A stretch of DNA of 64,000 nt from Drouetiella hepatica Uher 2000/2452 (GCA_019359505.1 JAHHHD010000011.1:97590-161589), one strand, 5' to 3'; counted from the stretch's first letter, positions 1 to 8,431 are shown. The notes: generated by a model from the letters alone, not told the origin. Numbers and translations: made by a program.

Positions 1-73
1 GCCTGGAGGGTGATTAAGTAAATCAATTAAATCTAGTAGAAATAGAATATCAAATCACGTGGAACTGTATTCT

Positions 74-511
74 ATGAAACTGAATTCTTTTACAAAACGA
101 CTGTCAGCTATGGGACGTTGGGTTGCCATGGCGCTATTTTGCCTATCGACAATCACTTCCGCAGGCGCATTTTTGTCAGGTGGAATGGCGATCGCTGCTC
201 CTAGCCTAATTGCGGCCTCAGACCTGGGCGACCAGGTTCAAGACAAAGCCAGACAGGACGCTGGACGAGCTAAGAACTTTATCCGAGACACGGCAGATAA
301 GGTTGAGCAAACTGCGAAGAAGAATGCTAGCCGCGTAGAGGATGCCACAGATGGCGATGGCAGCTTTGTTGAGCGCAAAGCCAAGAGAGATGCAGCGCGG
401 ATTGAGCAGAGAGCAGAAGAAGATGCAGCGCGCACTCAGAAAGCAGTAGACAACACAAAGAACGCTGTTGAACGCACGGTTGACAACATCAAAGATGCTT
501 TTAGCAACTAG
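74..511 (+). CDS. Small secreted, LEA-like helical protein (hypothetical)
   Basis: I do not recognise a named family. After a basic N-terminus (MKLNSFTKR) comes a hydrophobic stretch ending in a plausible signal-peptide site (SGGMAIAAPS). The remaining ~95 residues are almost entirely charged and Ala-rich, with heptad-like D/K/A/R patterning (ARQDAGRAKNF, KAVDNTKNAVERTVDN). This resembles LEA-type or CsbD-like stress proteins that form amphipathic helices. Export to periplasm or thylakoid lumen is inferred. An upstream GTG at 59 is in frame, but ATG 74 puts the signal peptide at the N-terminus. A strong hairpin terminator follows directly. Confidence 0.6.
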   Translation: MKLNSFTKRLSAMGRWVAMALFCLSTITSAGAFLSGGMAIAAPSLIAASDLGDQVQDKARQDAGRAKNFIRDTADKVEQTAKKNASRVEDATDGDGSFVERKAKRDAARIEQRAEEDAARTQKAVDNTKNAVERTVDNIKDAFSN

Positions 512-524
512 ATTGGTGGCATAA

Positions 525-575
525 ATTCTAAGCCCTGTTTGGCAGACTTCTGCCAAGCAGGGCTTAGAATTTTTA
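525..575 (+). terminator. Strong intrinsic terminator
   Basis: A 22-bp stem (525-546 with 549-570, one mismatch) with a 2-nt nominal loop is followed by a T-run (570-574). It lies 14 nt after the stop of the LEA-like gene. The next gene is convergent, so it may stop transcription from both sides. Confidence 0.8.
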
Positions 576-667
576 TAGCAACCGTCAAGACGTTAGGACG
601 GAGAAGTTTAGGGTGAGGCGCGAAGCTCCTCACCCTAAACTTTTTAAGCAAAATGGCGACAGCTATA
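574..667. repeat. Family A palindromic repeat, copy A1 (MITE-like)
   Basis: A 94-bp element bounded by TATAGC and GCTATA. The core hairpin reads GGGTGAGGCGC-GAA-GCTCCTCACCC, and the 3' part carries TTAAGCAAAATGGCGACAGC. The same architecture recurs at 20401, 25983, 35216 and 42661. It lies between two convergent genes and overlaps the end of the preceding terminator. Confidence 0.8.
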
Positions 668-680
668 AAGGTCAGAAAAT

Positions 681-1214
681 TTAGTAGAAGAACTTGAACC
701 TTTTCTTCTGCTTATAGTTTCGAGTTGGAGAAGCCGAAGAGAGGTTTCTGCGCCCTCGAAGTAAAGTCCAAATCGTTGAATTGACGATGCTATCGGGACG
801 AAGGTGGTGCTCTCTCTGAAACGCCTTAATGGCAGCCCTGGTTTTTTCACCAAAGTATCCATCCCGCCGTACCTCATAGCCACAGACACGCAGCAGCCCC
901 TGTAGCTCCATTACGTCTGAACCCACTAGCCCTGGCTGTAGCAGACGGCTTCCGGGCTGTATGCTCGATCGCAATGATGTCCAGGTTTCTGCACCTACAA
1001 CGCCATCAATTCGTAAGCCGTGCCGCTTTTGATAGAGTTTTACAGCTCTCTCGGTTTTTGAGCCAAAGTCGCCATCTGGTCGTATTCCTGAGGCACCGTG
1101 GGCAGAGAGCAGTTCCTGAATTTCCACGACTGCCGCACCCTGATCCCAAGGGTAAACGGTTGGGCAATCGGCAGGGTTAGGGGGACTGGGAGAAGTGCGA
1201 TCGCCTTCATTCAT
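681..1214 (-). CDS. Peptidoglycan-binding domain protein (two PGBD repeats)
   Basis: The 177-aa protein contains two PG_binding_1-type repeats, roughly residues 27-80 and 95-148. Each shows the family pattern of a V-x-x-L-Q/L-L start, a D-G-x-F-G core (PDGDFGSKTERAV and RDGYFGEKTRAAI) and a closing W-T-x-L. No catalytic domain and no convincing signal peptide are present, so this is probably a wall-binding module rather than an enzyme. The C-terminus is basic (KQKKRFKFFY). It is transcribed toward, and convergent with, the LEA-like gene. Start at ATG 1214 gives a short Pro/Ser-rich leader before repeat one. Confidence 0.8.
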   Translation of the reverse strand: MNEGDRTSPSPPNPADCPTVYPWDQGAAVVEIQELLSAHGASGIRPDGDFGSKTERAVKLYQKRHGLRIDGVVGAETWTSLRSSIQPGSRLLQPGLVGSDVMELQGLLRVCGYEVRRDGYFGEKTRAAIKAFQREHHLRPDSIVNSTIWTLLRGRRNLSSASPTRNYKQKKRFKFFY

Positions 1215-1476
1215 AGGTCGAGTTTTGCTTGGGTTACTAGGACTCTAGCTCTCTGATGTAAAGGGGTCAAGCTGCGATCGTTACCTCTAGACAATAGGGT
1301 TTCGTAACAGACTGTAACTGCTTCCGAACAAGAAGCTTAAGCCGTGTAAAACCCTATGATTCTCATGATACTTTGTGAGCAAAGCAGTTTAGGTAAGCAA
1401 GGCAGTCTAACCTAAAAGCCATCTAGCTTAGACCACTCAATCGCCTAGACAACTCAATCTAATTAGGAATTGTCTT

Positions 1477-1944
1477 ATGGTTCATACCCCACCGTCTATT
1501 TCTCCTCGTCAGATGAACCTGTTACGCACCGTTACCGCCATGGCTTGGGCAGATGGCGATCTTGCGGCTGAAGAAGTTGAGATTATGCTCGATCGCTTCA
1601 GCAATATTTTTGCCAAAGATGCCGCTCAGCAACAGCATCTTCGTCAAGAGCTTCAAAACTACATGAAGCAAAACATCCCTCTTGAAGAAATCACCTCAAA
1701 GCTCCATAGCCCTGAGGAAAAAGAGATGGTGTTGCGGTTAGCGTATGAGGTGATTTCTTGTAGTGCCCGATCGCCCCAAGAGGACAATATCAATGCCGAT
1801 GAAGCTGCGGCATATCAGCAGCTAGTCAGCCTTCTGGGTTTATCAACTGAGAAGGTACAGCAAATCGAATCTGAAGTGCAGTCTTCCTCTGAGGGAAGCC
1901 TAGTCGATCGCTTGGCTCAACACCTTGAGGGCTTTCCCCGCTAG
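1477..1944 (+). CDS. TerB-like (tellurite-resistance family) protein
   Basis: A 155-aa helical cytosolic protein. The segment from residue 13 (LLRTVTAMAWADGDLAAEEVE) matches the TerB-like fold signature, an acidic D-G-x-L/I-x-x-x-E helix-turn thought to bind metal. A second acidic element (NINADEAAAYQQL) follows near residue 108. Members in cyanobacteria are usually annotated as TerB family or as conserved hypothetical proteins, and a role in tellurite resistance is not established. It is a single gene with a 262-bp spacer upstream and AATTAGGA as a weak ribosome site before ATG 1477. Confidence 0.75.
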   Translation: MVHTPPSISPRQMNLLRTVTAMAWADGDLAAEEVEIMLDRFSNIFAKDAAQQQHLRQELQNYMKQNIPLEEITSKLHSPEEKEMVLRLAYEVISCSARSPQEDNINADEAAAYQQLVSLLGLSTEKVQQIESEVQSSSEGSLVDRLAQHLEGFPR

Positions 1945-2266
1945 ATTCTTAGGGACTGCCTCCGGTATCCGGCTAGCGTGCCGCTGCATTCCCGCCCTTA
2001 ACTTAATCGATTTATTTAGAGAGCAGCCGACCCTGTGCATCCGATCGCCCTTTCAACGCTCTCTCGTATAAGTTTGTTGCATGATTGCGGCTGTAAAAAT
2101 TGAGATTTGGAAAGCGCGGAATTCATGCGCAAACTTAATCGCACTAGGTTCAACTTCTATAGTCTCAATAGATCCCTTTCAAGTCAGGTTTAGTGGCGAT
2201 GTAGCCGTCACTAAGCCTAACTTGAAACCTCTGATTTGCAAGAGATCCAACCGCTGTGGAGAAAAA
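1945..2266. other. Spacer with no recognisable gene
   Basis: This 322-bp stretch lies between the TerB-like gene and the end of the DUF2808 gene (opposite strand). A 101-aa plus-strand ORF starts in it but runs antisense through the DUF2808 3' end and shows no family features. I see no hairpin or operator. Confidence 0.5.
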
Positions 2267-2842
2267 TTAAGGGAAGAAATTGCTGTCAGACTTATCGAAG
2301 TCGAGTCGCCCATATCCCAAAAACTGACCGTAAGCCTTCTCTCCGGCGGGATATGCCGTCACCCCAAACAGATACACACCATCTGAAAGCGGATTGCGTC
2401 GGGGACGCAGCCCAATTGTGACCGTTTTTCCTGCCGATACGGGTGGATCGAAGAGCACCGAAACAGTCTGGCTATCTCGATCGAAGGTTGTAGCGCCTAG
2501 CGTGATTGCCTCAGAACGACTGCGAGGAGTCCCTATAAAAGCACGGGTTGCTTCCGTGTTGTAGCGGACTAGCTGATCGAAGCTTGAGCCGTCTTTCTGA
2601 GCGATCGTAATCCGTTGTAGAGGCTCACCTGCGTCTTCAGGTACCGTCAGCGTAAAGTAATAAGTGGCGCTTGATGCAGTGGTGCGTCGCTCAGTCGTCA
2701 TGGCATTGACAAGCGTCGGCGGATGATCAAAATATACTTCTCCCCGCAACTCAACCGCCTGTCCTGCCTGCATCAGAAATGGAGTGAAGGCACCCATAGC
2801 TAAACCGACTGCAGCTAGAAGCGATCGAGACATAAACCGCAT
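2267..2842 (-). CDS. DUF2808 secreted protein
   Basis: The 191-aa protein starts with a signal peptide (MSRSLLAAVGLAMGAFTPFLMQ, cleavage probably after GQA). The mature part matches the cyanobacterial DUF2808 family: FDHPPTLVNA near the start, YYFTLTVPEDAGEPLQRI, then a C-terminal GVTAYPAGEKAYGQFLGYGRLDF. The fold is probably a single beta-sandwich and the function is unknown. Export to the periplasm or beyond is inferred from the signal. Starts at 2842 or 2833 are both possible and differ by three residues. Confidence 0.85.
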   Translation of the reverse strand: MRFMSRSLLAAVGLAMGAFTPFLMQAGQAVELRGEVYFDHPPTLVNAMTTERRTTASSATYYFTLTVPEDAGEPLQRITIAQKDGSSFDQLVRYNTEATRAFIGTPRSRSEAITLGATTFDRDSQTVSVLFDPPVSAGKTVTIGLRPRRNPLSDGVYLFGVTAYPAGEKAYGQFLGYGRLDFDKSDSNFFP

Positions 2843-2971
2843 GGATGAAGCCCAAACTTAGGATACTCCTATGGTAACAAAGGGGTATGGCAGCGCGGGA
2901 GCACCTTTCGAGAGACACTGCTGAGCAGTGCCTCCCCAAGAAACAACATCTTGAGTAATCTCATCACTGAG

Positions 2972-3075
2972 TCTCAGTAGATCGTAAATGCTCGTTAATT
3001 CTCTAAAAAGTTAACTTTTTAGAGTTTTGGGTTGCGCGTAGCGCAACCCAAAACCCTGTTTGAGATCTACTGAGT
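2972..3075. repeat. Family B double-hairpin repeat with terminal inverted repeats
   Basis: The ends are TCTCAGTAGATC (2972-2983) and GATCTACTGAGT (3064-3075), complementary at 11 of 12 positions. Inside are a perfect 24-bp palindrome (3001-3024) and a 14-bp stem GTTTTGGGTTGCGC with loop GTA (3024-3054). The right end abuts the stop codon of the SIMPL gene with no gap. Confidence 0.75.
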
Positions 3076-3816
3076 CTAGTAGCTGATTTGAAGCGTCACA
3101 GAGGCTTGCACTTCCTGCTCACCGCCTACCACAGGGGTAGGGGCAGCGCTGTCCGCCATCGCCATCGTTCTCTGCTCTCTAGCAAAGATCGGCGTGGGTG
3201 GCGTTGCTCCATTCACCTGTACACTCACAATTTCCTTGCGCTGTAGCCCCAGAGCGCTCAACGCTGCCTCCGCCTGCTCTTGGGCATCTTGAGTTGCCTC
3301 ACGAATTGCCTGCTTCTGAGCCGTGGAAACTGCGCTGTCTTCAGCCACAAAGCTGACGCTATCAATCCGCGTTGCCCCTGCCTTTACTGCATCATCCAGT
3401 AGGGTGCCTGCGCGATCGGTTGGCAGACGAAAGCTGACGGAATTGGTGGCGGTATAACCTCTCAGCTTTTGCTGTCCGTCGCTATAGTCATAGGCAGGGC
3501 TGAGGTAAATGCCCGTGGTCTGAAGCTTATCCACATTGCGCGATCGCAGTAGCTCCACCACGGCAGAGGAGCGTTGTGCCGCCTCCTGCTGGGCTTCTTC
3601 TGCGGTTTTGCCCTGCACCTCAACGCCAAGCTGCACCTGAGACAAGGTCGTAGGAATCGACTCTGTACCCATACCTGTCACCGTCAATGTTCTCAACATG
3701 CGCTCAGCCTCTGCAAACGCGGGATTCGTCATAGATAAACTCAATACGCCCATGAGGAGCGGTAGCATACACGCTTTTTTAATCGAAAAACCAGAACGAA
3801 CAGTCAGTGATTTCAT
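3076..3816 (-). CDS. SIMPL domain (DUF541) secreted protein
   Basis: A DUF541/SIMPL protein of 246 aa from ATG 3816. An in-frame ATG at 3840 would add eight residues. The signal peptide runs from MKSLTVRSGF to about NPAFA. Family hallmarks are RTLTVTGMGTESIPT at the mature N-terminus, the LGVEVQGKTAEEAQ segment, GYTATNSVSFRL, and a Tyr/beta-rich C-terminus (SVTLQISY). Homologues form ring-like outer-membrane or periplasmic assemblies of unclear role. It stands alone, with a repeat element touching its stop codon and ksgA diverging upstream. Confidence 0.85.
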   Translation of the reverse strand: MKSLTVRSGFSIKKACMLPLLMGVLSLSMTNPAFAEAERMLRTLTVTGMGTESIPTTLSQVQLGVEVQGKTAEEAQQEAAQRSSAVVELLRSRNVDKLQTTGIYLSPAYDYSDGQQKLRGYTATNSVSFRLPTDRAGTLLDDAVKAGATRIDSVSFVAEDSAVSTAQKQAIREATQDAQEQAEAALSALGLQRKEIVSVQVNGATPPTPIFAREQRTMAMADSAAPTPVVGGEQEVQASVTLQISY

Positions 3817-3985
3817 TAGAACACTTCTCACAAGAATCATGTTTCTAATGTGCCATTGCCGACTACAATGATGAGTCCAGTTACACTTTTAGTTACAACT
3901 AATTACCCTTCTTTAAATCTATCTGTTTGAGTTGAACTTCTTCCAAACAGATTTTGCTGCATACGGCTTGACCTACGCTTAACCC

Positions 3986-4795
3986 ATGCCCCTCCCTCGC
4001 AAACAGTTTGGACAACATTGGCTCCGTAGCGATACGGCACTGGCGCAGATCGTGGGTGCGGCAAAGCTAGAAAAAAGCGATCGCCTCCTCGAAATTGGCC
4101 CCGGCACGGGTATTTTGACGCGCCAGCTTTTGACGCGCACGCAGTCGGTTGTGGCGGTGGAAATCGATCGCGATTTGTGTAAAAGTTTGGCGCAAAAGCT
4201 AGGCAAGACTCCCAATTTTTTGCTGCTAGAAGGCGATTTTCTGTCGCTAGATCTGCCTCCCATATTGGCAGGCTTTCCCAATTTCCAGCATCCCAATAAA
4301 GTAGTTGCAAACATTCCTTACAACATCACTGGCCCGATTCTAGAAAAGCTGTTAGGAACGATCGCCCAACCCAATCCCGCTCCCCTCGACAGCATCGTGC
4401 TGCTCTTGCAAAAAGAAGTTGCCGATCGCCTCTGTGCTAAGCCCAGCTCTAGAGCCTTTGGGGCGCTTACGGTGCGCGTGCAGTACCTTGCCGACTGTGA
4501 GCGGATCTGCACTGTTCCTGCTAGCGCATTCTATCCGCCTCCTAAAGTTGATTCAGCCGTGATTCGGATTCTGCCTCGATCGCCTCAGCCTTTGGCGAAC
4601 AATCCGCGACAGCTCGACAAGCTGGTAAAACTGGGTTTTGCGACCAAGCGTAAGATGCTGCGAAATAACTTGCAGAGCGTTGTAGACCGCGATCGCCTGA
4701 ATGAATTGCTCGAATCTCTCGATCTCAATCCACAATCTCGCGCTGAAGATCTTAGCGTTGCCCATTGGGTGGCATTGAGTAATAAGCTGGAGTAG
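3986..4795 (+). CDS. ksgA: 16S rRNA dimethyladenosine transferase KsgA/RsmA
   Basis: It dimethylates the two adjacent adenines in the 3' hairpin of 16S rRNA using S-adenosylmethionine, late in small-subunit assembly. The 269-aa length is usual. Visible motifs: the N-terminal KQFGQHWL, the SAM-binding EIGPGTGILT (residues 36-45), the acidic loop VAVEIDRD, and the catalytic NIPYNITGPIL (about 109-119). The small C-terminal helical domain is present. ispE follows 36 bp downstream on the same strand, an arrangement common in cyanobacteria, so the two are probably cotranscribed. Confidence 0.97.
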   Translation: MPLPRKQFGQHWLRSDTALAQIVGAAKLEKSDRLLEIGPGTGILTRQLLTRTQSVVAVEIDRDLCKSLAQKLGKTPNFLLLEGDFLSLDLPPILAGFPNFQHPNKVVANIPYNITGPILEKLLGTIAQPNPAPLDSIVLLLQKEVADRLCAKPSSRAFGALTVRVQYLADCERICTVPASAFYPPPKVDSAVIRILPRSPQPLANNPRQLDKLVKLGFATKRKMLRNNLQSVVDRDRLNELLESLDLNPQSRAEDLSVAHWVALSNKLE

Positions 4796-4831
4796 GCTCA
4801 ATCCAGCTATCAGCCATCCAGACTATCAGCC

Positions 4832-5776
4832 ATGCGCGCCTATTCTTTGATTGCCCCCGCGAAAATCAATCTCTATCTGGAAATTATTGGCGATCGTCCT
4901 GACGGCTATCATGAGCTGGCGATGATCTTGCAGAGCGTGGCGTTGAGCGATCGCGTTGATCTGCGTGCCAATGGTACCGATCGCATTCGCGTGTTCTGCG
5001 ATAACCCGCAGGTGCCCATAGACGAAAGCAATCTGGCTTATCGGGCGGCAGATCTGATGGCGCAGCAATTTCCTAAGCTCTTTGAAAAGCTGGGCGGCGT
5101 AGATATCATGCTCGAAAAAAAAATTCCCATGGGAGCCGGACTGGCGGGTGGCTCAGCCAATGCGGCCGCTGTGCTAGTCGGGCTAGATTTGATGTGGAAT
5201 TTGGGGCTGACCCACTCAGAGCTTCAGGCATTGGCGGCTCGACTCGGCTCAGATATCCCCTTCTGTATTTCGGGTGGAACGGCGATCGCCACAGGCCGAG
5301 GCGAACAGCTTGCGCCCCTGCCCAGCCCTGATCATCTCCATGTCGTGTTAGCAAAATATCGCAGTATAGCTGTTGCAACACCCTGGGCATACAAAGCCTA
5401 TCGGCAGCAGTTTGGCAGTTCCTACATTTCAGATCCAGCAGAGCAAACAGGGCGCAGACAGCAGATGCATTCGGGCGAAATGGTGGGGGCGATCGGTCAA
5501 CGGGATAGCAAACGCATTGGGCAGTTGTTGCATAACGACCTAGAGAAAGTTGTCTTACCTGCCTATCCCAAGGTAGCTCAACTGCGGCAAGCGTTAGAGC
5601 AGATGGAAACTTTGGGTGTGATGATGTCCGGCTCTGGCTCAACGGTATTTGCTCTAGTGGAGACTCAAGCTCAGGCAAAACAAGTTTATCAGCGACTCTC
5701 CGCTGCAATTCCTGACAATGATCTGAGTATTTGGACAACGCATCTAACGGCAGGTGGAATTCAAGTATCGCCTTGA
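4832..5776 (+). CDS. ispE: 4-diphosphocytidyl-2-C-methyl-D-erythritol kinase
   Basis: It phosphorylates CDP-ME at the 2-position in the MEP isoprenoid pathway that feeds carotenoids, phytol and quinones. This is a GHMP kinase of 314 aa. The N-terminus APAKINLYLEI carries the substrate Lys. The ATP-binding loop is PMGAGLAGGSANAAA (about residues 98-112). The third GHMP motif is MMSGSGSTVFAL near residue 264. It is downstream of ksgA with a 36-bp gap and upstream of tRNA-Gly. Confidence 0.96.
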   Translation: MRAYSLIAPAKINLYLEIIGDRPDGYHELAMILQSVALSDRVDLRANGTDRIRVFCDNPQVPIDESNLAYRAADLMAQQFPKLFEKLGGVDIMLEKKIPMGAGLAGGSANAAAVLVGLDLMWNLGLTHSELQALAARLGSDIPFCISGGTAIATGRGEQLAPLPSPDHLHVVLAKYRSIAVATPWAYKAYRQQFGSSYISDPAEQTGRRQQMHSGEMVGAIGQRDSKRIGQLLHNDLEKVVLPAYPKVAQLRQALEQMETLGVMMSGSGSTVFALVETQAQAKQVYQRLSAAIPDNDLSIWTTHLTAGGIQVSP

Positions 5777-5840
5777 AATTGCACCTTTAGATGAAGGAAT
5801 GCTATACTGGGAAAGGCATAGCTAAGTAGCCTTAACTCTT

Positions 5841-5911
5841 GCGGGTGTAGTTTAGTGGTAAAACTTTAGCCTTCCAAGCTAATAATGGGGGTTCGATTCC
5901 GCCCACCCGCT
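5841..5911 (+). tRNA. trnG-TCC: tRNA-Gly (anticodon TCC), with a T-stem mismatch
   Basis: The cloverleaf folds well. The acceptor stem is GCGGGTG/CACCCGC with discriminator T and no encoded CCA. The D arm is GTTT...AAAC. The anticodon stem is TTAGC/GCTAA with loop CTTCCAA, giving anticodon TCC. The T loop is TTCGATT. The T stem is GGGGG/CCGCC, which leaves a G-G mismatch in the middle pair where cyanobacterial tRNA-Gly normally has GCGGG/CCCGC. The gene is otherwise intact, so it is called functional with some reserve. Confidence 0.9.
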
Positions 5912-6352
5912 TAGTATTTGTACAGTATTATTTCTGCCAATTAGCGCCTTCAGCGTTTCTTTCACTTTGGTAAGAACCTTAGTGATTGTATCTATGGTGG
6001 CTTGTGTTAAGTGCGATCGGTCGTAGGCTTGGTTTAGGTCAAGATCAGTGCCTATACCTGTAATCACAAAGATCACAGGTATAGGTACTGACTAAAATGA
6101 GAAATTAGAGTTTTCGTTTTAATAGGACTTATGCATCCGCCCCTCAGAATTGGGGGACTCTGAACTCCGGCTCCCCCAGAATTGGGGATTTGGGGGGCGG
6201 ATTTCGCTTCAATCTGCGTAAATCCTACTCAAGAAGAAGCCAGTAGGGCAGCCTTCCTGTAACAAGATATGCAAGAGCGCTTTGCTGCTAGCGATCGCCC
6301 CTAATTCCAGTTCAATCTTCAAGTTTTTGGGGCTGAGGACTTTAGTCTAAGT
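5912..6352. other. Spacer with a MITE-like repeat, otherwise empty
   Basis: This 441-bp gap between tRNA-Gly and the end of the Fur-family gene contains the repeat at 6123-6227. A 65-aa minus-strand ORF overlaps the tRNA and shows no family features. Confidence 0.5.
6123..6227. repeat. MITE-like element with TAGGACTTAYGCA-type ends
   Basis: The left end TAGGACTTATGCA (6123-6135) and the right end TGCGTAAATCCTA (6215-6227) are inverted copies matching at 11 of 13 positions. An inner CCGCCCC/GGGGCGG pair adds to the stem. Ends of this kind are widespread in cyanobacterial miniature elements. No transposase is nearby. Confidence 0.75.
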
Positions 6353-6757
6353 TCAACCTCCAGCGCCAGATGCCTGGACAAGCTGGCAGGTCGTGCAGAC
6401 CCCAAAAAATTCTAGGGTGTGGTAGAAGATCTTAAACTCGTAAGATTGATTCAGTTGATGTTCGAGTTCATGAACAGGACATTGATCAATGGGTGTAGAA
6501 GCGCCACACTGAAGGCAGGTCAGGTGATGACGATCTTGTTGAACCGTGCTGTAGAGGGATTCGCCGTTGCCCAGCGTACGGACTTGTACCACGCCTTCAA
6601 GCTTCAGGGCTTCTAGCGATCGATATACCGTTGCCAACCCCATGTTTTCACTGCGGTTTCGCAGATCCATGTAGATATCTTGGGCAGAAATTGCCCGGTT
6701 TAAAGACTTGAGCAAGCTCAAAATCCGCTCTTGACTGCGAGTTCGCTGGGTTCTCAT
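6353..6757 (-). CDS. zur: Fur-family metalloregulator, probably Zur (FurB)
   Basis: The 134-aa protein has an N-terminal winged helix (residues 1-75, recognition region MGLATVYRSLEALKLEG) and a C-terminal metal-binding dimerisation domain. The structural Zn site is two CxxC pairs, CLQC (81-84) and CTTC (121-124). Between them are DRHHLTC and FYHTLEFF. The HHLTCLQCG and HTLEFFGVC segments resemble the cyanobacterial FurB/Zur branch more than FurA or PerR, but the subtype is inferred. It is divergent from a small conserved gene 64 bp away and one gene removed from the DmeF exporter, which fits a metal-homeostasis role. Confidence 0.75.
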   Translation of the reverse strand: MRTQRTRSQERILSLLKSLNRAISAQDIYMDLRNRSENMGLATVYRSLEALKLEGVVQVRTLGNGESLYSTVQQDRHHLTCLQCGASTPIDQCPVHELEHQLNQSYEFKIFYHTLEFFGVCTTCQLVQASGAGG

Positions 6758-6821
6758 AAGAAATTTCGCTACGTCAACCTGATCCCATCTTACTTTTAAC
6801 TCACACTTAACTAGAGAAGCT

Positions 6822-7112
6822 ATGGCAAAGCAGGAAGACCCACTGACTGGAGAAGCGCTGATTAAGGAAGTCTGTCGGCGGATTCGGGTGGCTCGGAGCT
6901 ATTGGGATGCTCACAACAATGCCGCCTGCCGGGGAGAACGCGATCGCGCCTTAGCGCTTTACAATACCCTGACGAAAGAACAAAAAGAGCAGATTCCAGA
7001 AGCCCTGCGAGTGTGGTTGCGCTACCGAAGCGAAAAATATTTTGGGGCAGATCGAACGCCACCTGGGTCGAATCGGAAACAGCCCAAGCAAAAACGGCTT
7101 AAGCAGAAATAG
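6822..7112 (+). CDS. Small basic conserved hypothetical protein
   Basis: I do not recognise a family. The 96-aa protein has a helical core (LIKEVCRRIRVARSYWDAHN, then ERDRALALYNTLTKEQKEQIP) and a strongly basic, Lys/Gln-rich tail (NRKQPKQKRLKQK), suggesting nucleic-acid contact. No membrane segment or signal is visible. Codon use and a HIP1 site resemble neighbouring genes. It diverges from the Fur-family gene over a 64-bp shared promoter region, so coregulation is possible but unproven. Confidence 0.65.
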   Translation: MAKQEDPLTGEALIKEVCRRIRVARSYWDAHNNAACRGERDRALALYNTLTKEQKEQIPEALRVWLRYRSEKYFGADRTPPGSNRKQPKQKRLKQK

Positions 7113-7203
7113 CGGCTCAGTTCATGAGCTTTCCTGTGAGAGATTTAATTGGCGATCGCCGAGTCTTACAGCAACTTAATAAGCAGTATTACCTAATGTA
7201 GAG

Positions 7204-7300
7204 CATTAAGTAATTGAGTTAGGACGAGTTATTTTTGAGAGCCTCGCGGAGCGAGGCTCTCAAAAAATAACTCATTGGATCTAAGCGCGTGGCGCTATAT
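7204..7300. repeat. Family C palindromic repeat, copy C1
   Basis: The stem at 7226-7247 pairs with 7251-7273 (one bulged A) around loop GGA; the tip reads GCCTCGC-GGA-GCGAGGC. Flanks TAATTGAGTTAGGAC and CTCATTGGATCTAAGCGCG match copy C2 at 36411. It lies in the 365-bp spacer before the DmeF gene, where I see no other feature. Confidence 0.75.
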
Positions 7301-7477
7301 GATGTGCATCTTCCTATAGATTTTTAGGCTGCTTAGGTTGTCGGCTGATTGGGGCAGTCATTTAAGATGAATGCTGAGGAAAGAGTCACAGTGAAGATAG
7401 AAGCCTTCGCTACGGGCAGTAAAAAATTGATAGGCGATCGCTTGCGAACTTAGTCCAATTCTTCTTTAGATAGTTTT

Positions 7478-8431
7478 ATGCACATCCATACTCTTGAACA
7501 ATGGCAACACTCTCATAATTTTTCTGCCGATCAGAATCAGGCAGAAAAAAATACCAAAATAGTGCTTTTGCTCACAGCAGTGACAATGATTACTGAGATT
7601 GTAGCTGGTACAACCTTTGGTTCGCTGGCTCTGCTTGCTGACGGTTGGCATATGGCAACACATGTTGGAGCCTTTGGTATTGCAGTGTTTGCCTATCAAT
7701 ACGCCCGAAGACATGCAAACAACCCCAGATATACCTTTGGTACAGGTAAAGTCAGTGTGCTGGGGGGTTTTACTAGCGCGATTGTACTTGCAGTAGTGGC
7801 TCTTGCCATAGCAGTTGAGTCATCTGTCCGTCTTCTTGAGCCTCAATCTATCCAGTTCAATGAGGCAATCTATATTGCGGTTATTGGATTAATAGTAAAT
7901 CTTGCCAGTGCTTTTTTGTTGCAAGAGCATCATGATCATTCCCATAACCATCACGGTCATTCCCATGACTATCCCCATCATGATCACAATCTCCGTGCTG
8001 CCTACATTCACGTTCTAGCAGATGCCTTAACTTCGGTTTTTGCAATAGTTGCCCTACTCGGAGGGAAGTTTTTAGGCTGGGTTTGGATGGATGCAGTAAT
8101 GGGTTTAATTGGGGCCTTAGTGATTGCAAGATGGTCTTATGGACTGGTTCGTGAAACTGGTTCCATCTTGCTGGACGGAGCAGTTGATAAAGAAACAAAG
8201 CTGGCGATCGTAAATGCGGTTGAACAAGATGCTGACAATCGTGTTACCGATTTGCACGTTTGGAACCTTAGCGAAAATCATCTAGCAGCCACAGTTTCCC
8301 TTGTTACTCATTATCCTCAGAAGCCAGAATATTATAAAAGCTTACTTAATCACATTCCATTACTCTCTCATGTGCTTGTCGAAGTCCATCACTGCCATGA
8401 TGAACCCTGCGTAGAGCTACACACAGCCTGA
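7478..8431 (+). CDS. dmeF: CDF-family cation efflux transporter, DmeF-like
   Basis: An inner-membrane proton-coupled exporter of divalent metals. The DmeF branch mainly exports Co(II) and Ni(II), and some CDF relatives export Zn or Cd. The 317-aa protein has six predicted membrane segments with metal-site motifs LLADGWHMATH in TM2 and HVLADALTS in TM5. A cytosolic His-rich loop sits between TM4 and TM5 (EHHDHSHNHHGHSHDY). The N-terminal HSHNF is also typical, and a C-terminal cytosolic domain ends in VEVHHCHDEPC. It stands alone after a 365-bp spacer. A Fur-family gene lies ~700 bp upstream, but I see no Zur box. Confidence 0.9.
   Translation: MHIHTLEQWQHSHNFSADQNQAEKNTKIVLLLTAVTMITEIVAGTTFGSLALLADGWHMATHVGAFGIAVFAYQYARRHANNPRYTFGTGKVSVLGGFTSAIVLAVVALAIAVESSVRLLEPQSIQFNEAIYIAVIGLIVNLASAFLLQEHHDHSHNHHGHSHDYPHHDHNLRAAYIHVLADALTSVFAIVALLGGKFLGWVWMDAVMGLIGALVIARWSYGLVRETGSILLDGAVDKETKLAIVNAVEQDADNRVTDLHVWNLSENHLAATVSLVTHYPQKPEYYKSLLNHIPLLSHVLVEVHHCHDEPCVELHTA

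Noticed and set aside
2081..2386. Plus-strand ORF of 101 aa
   Set aside because: It runs antisense into the well-supported DUF2808 gene, has no recognisable motif, and lacks a ribosome site.
3903..4314. Overlapping minus-strand ORFs of 135 and 111 aa
   Set aside because: Antisense shadows of ksgA with no family features.
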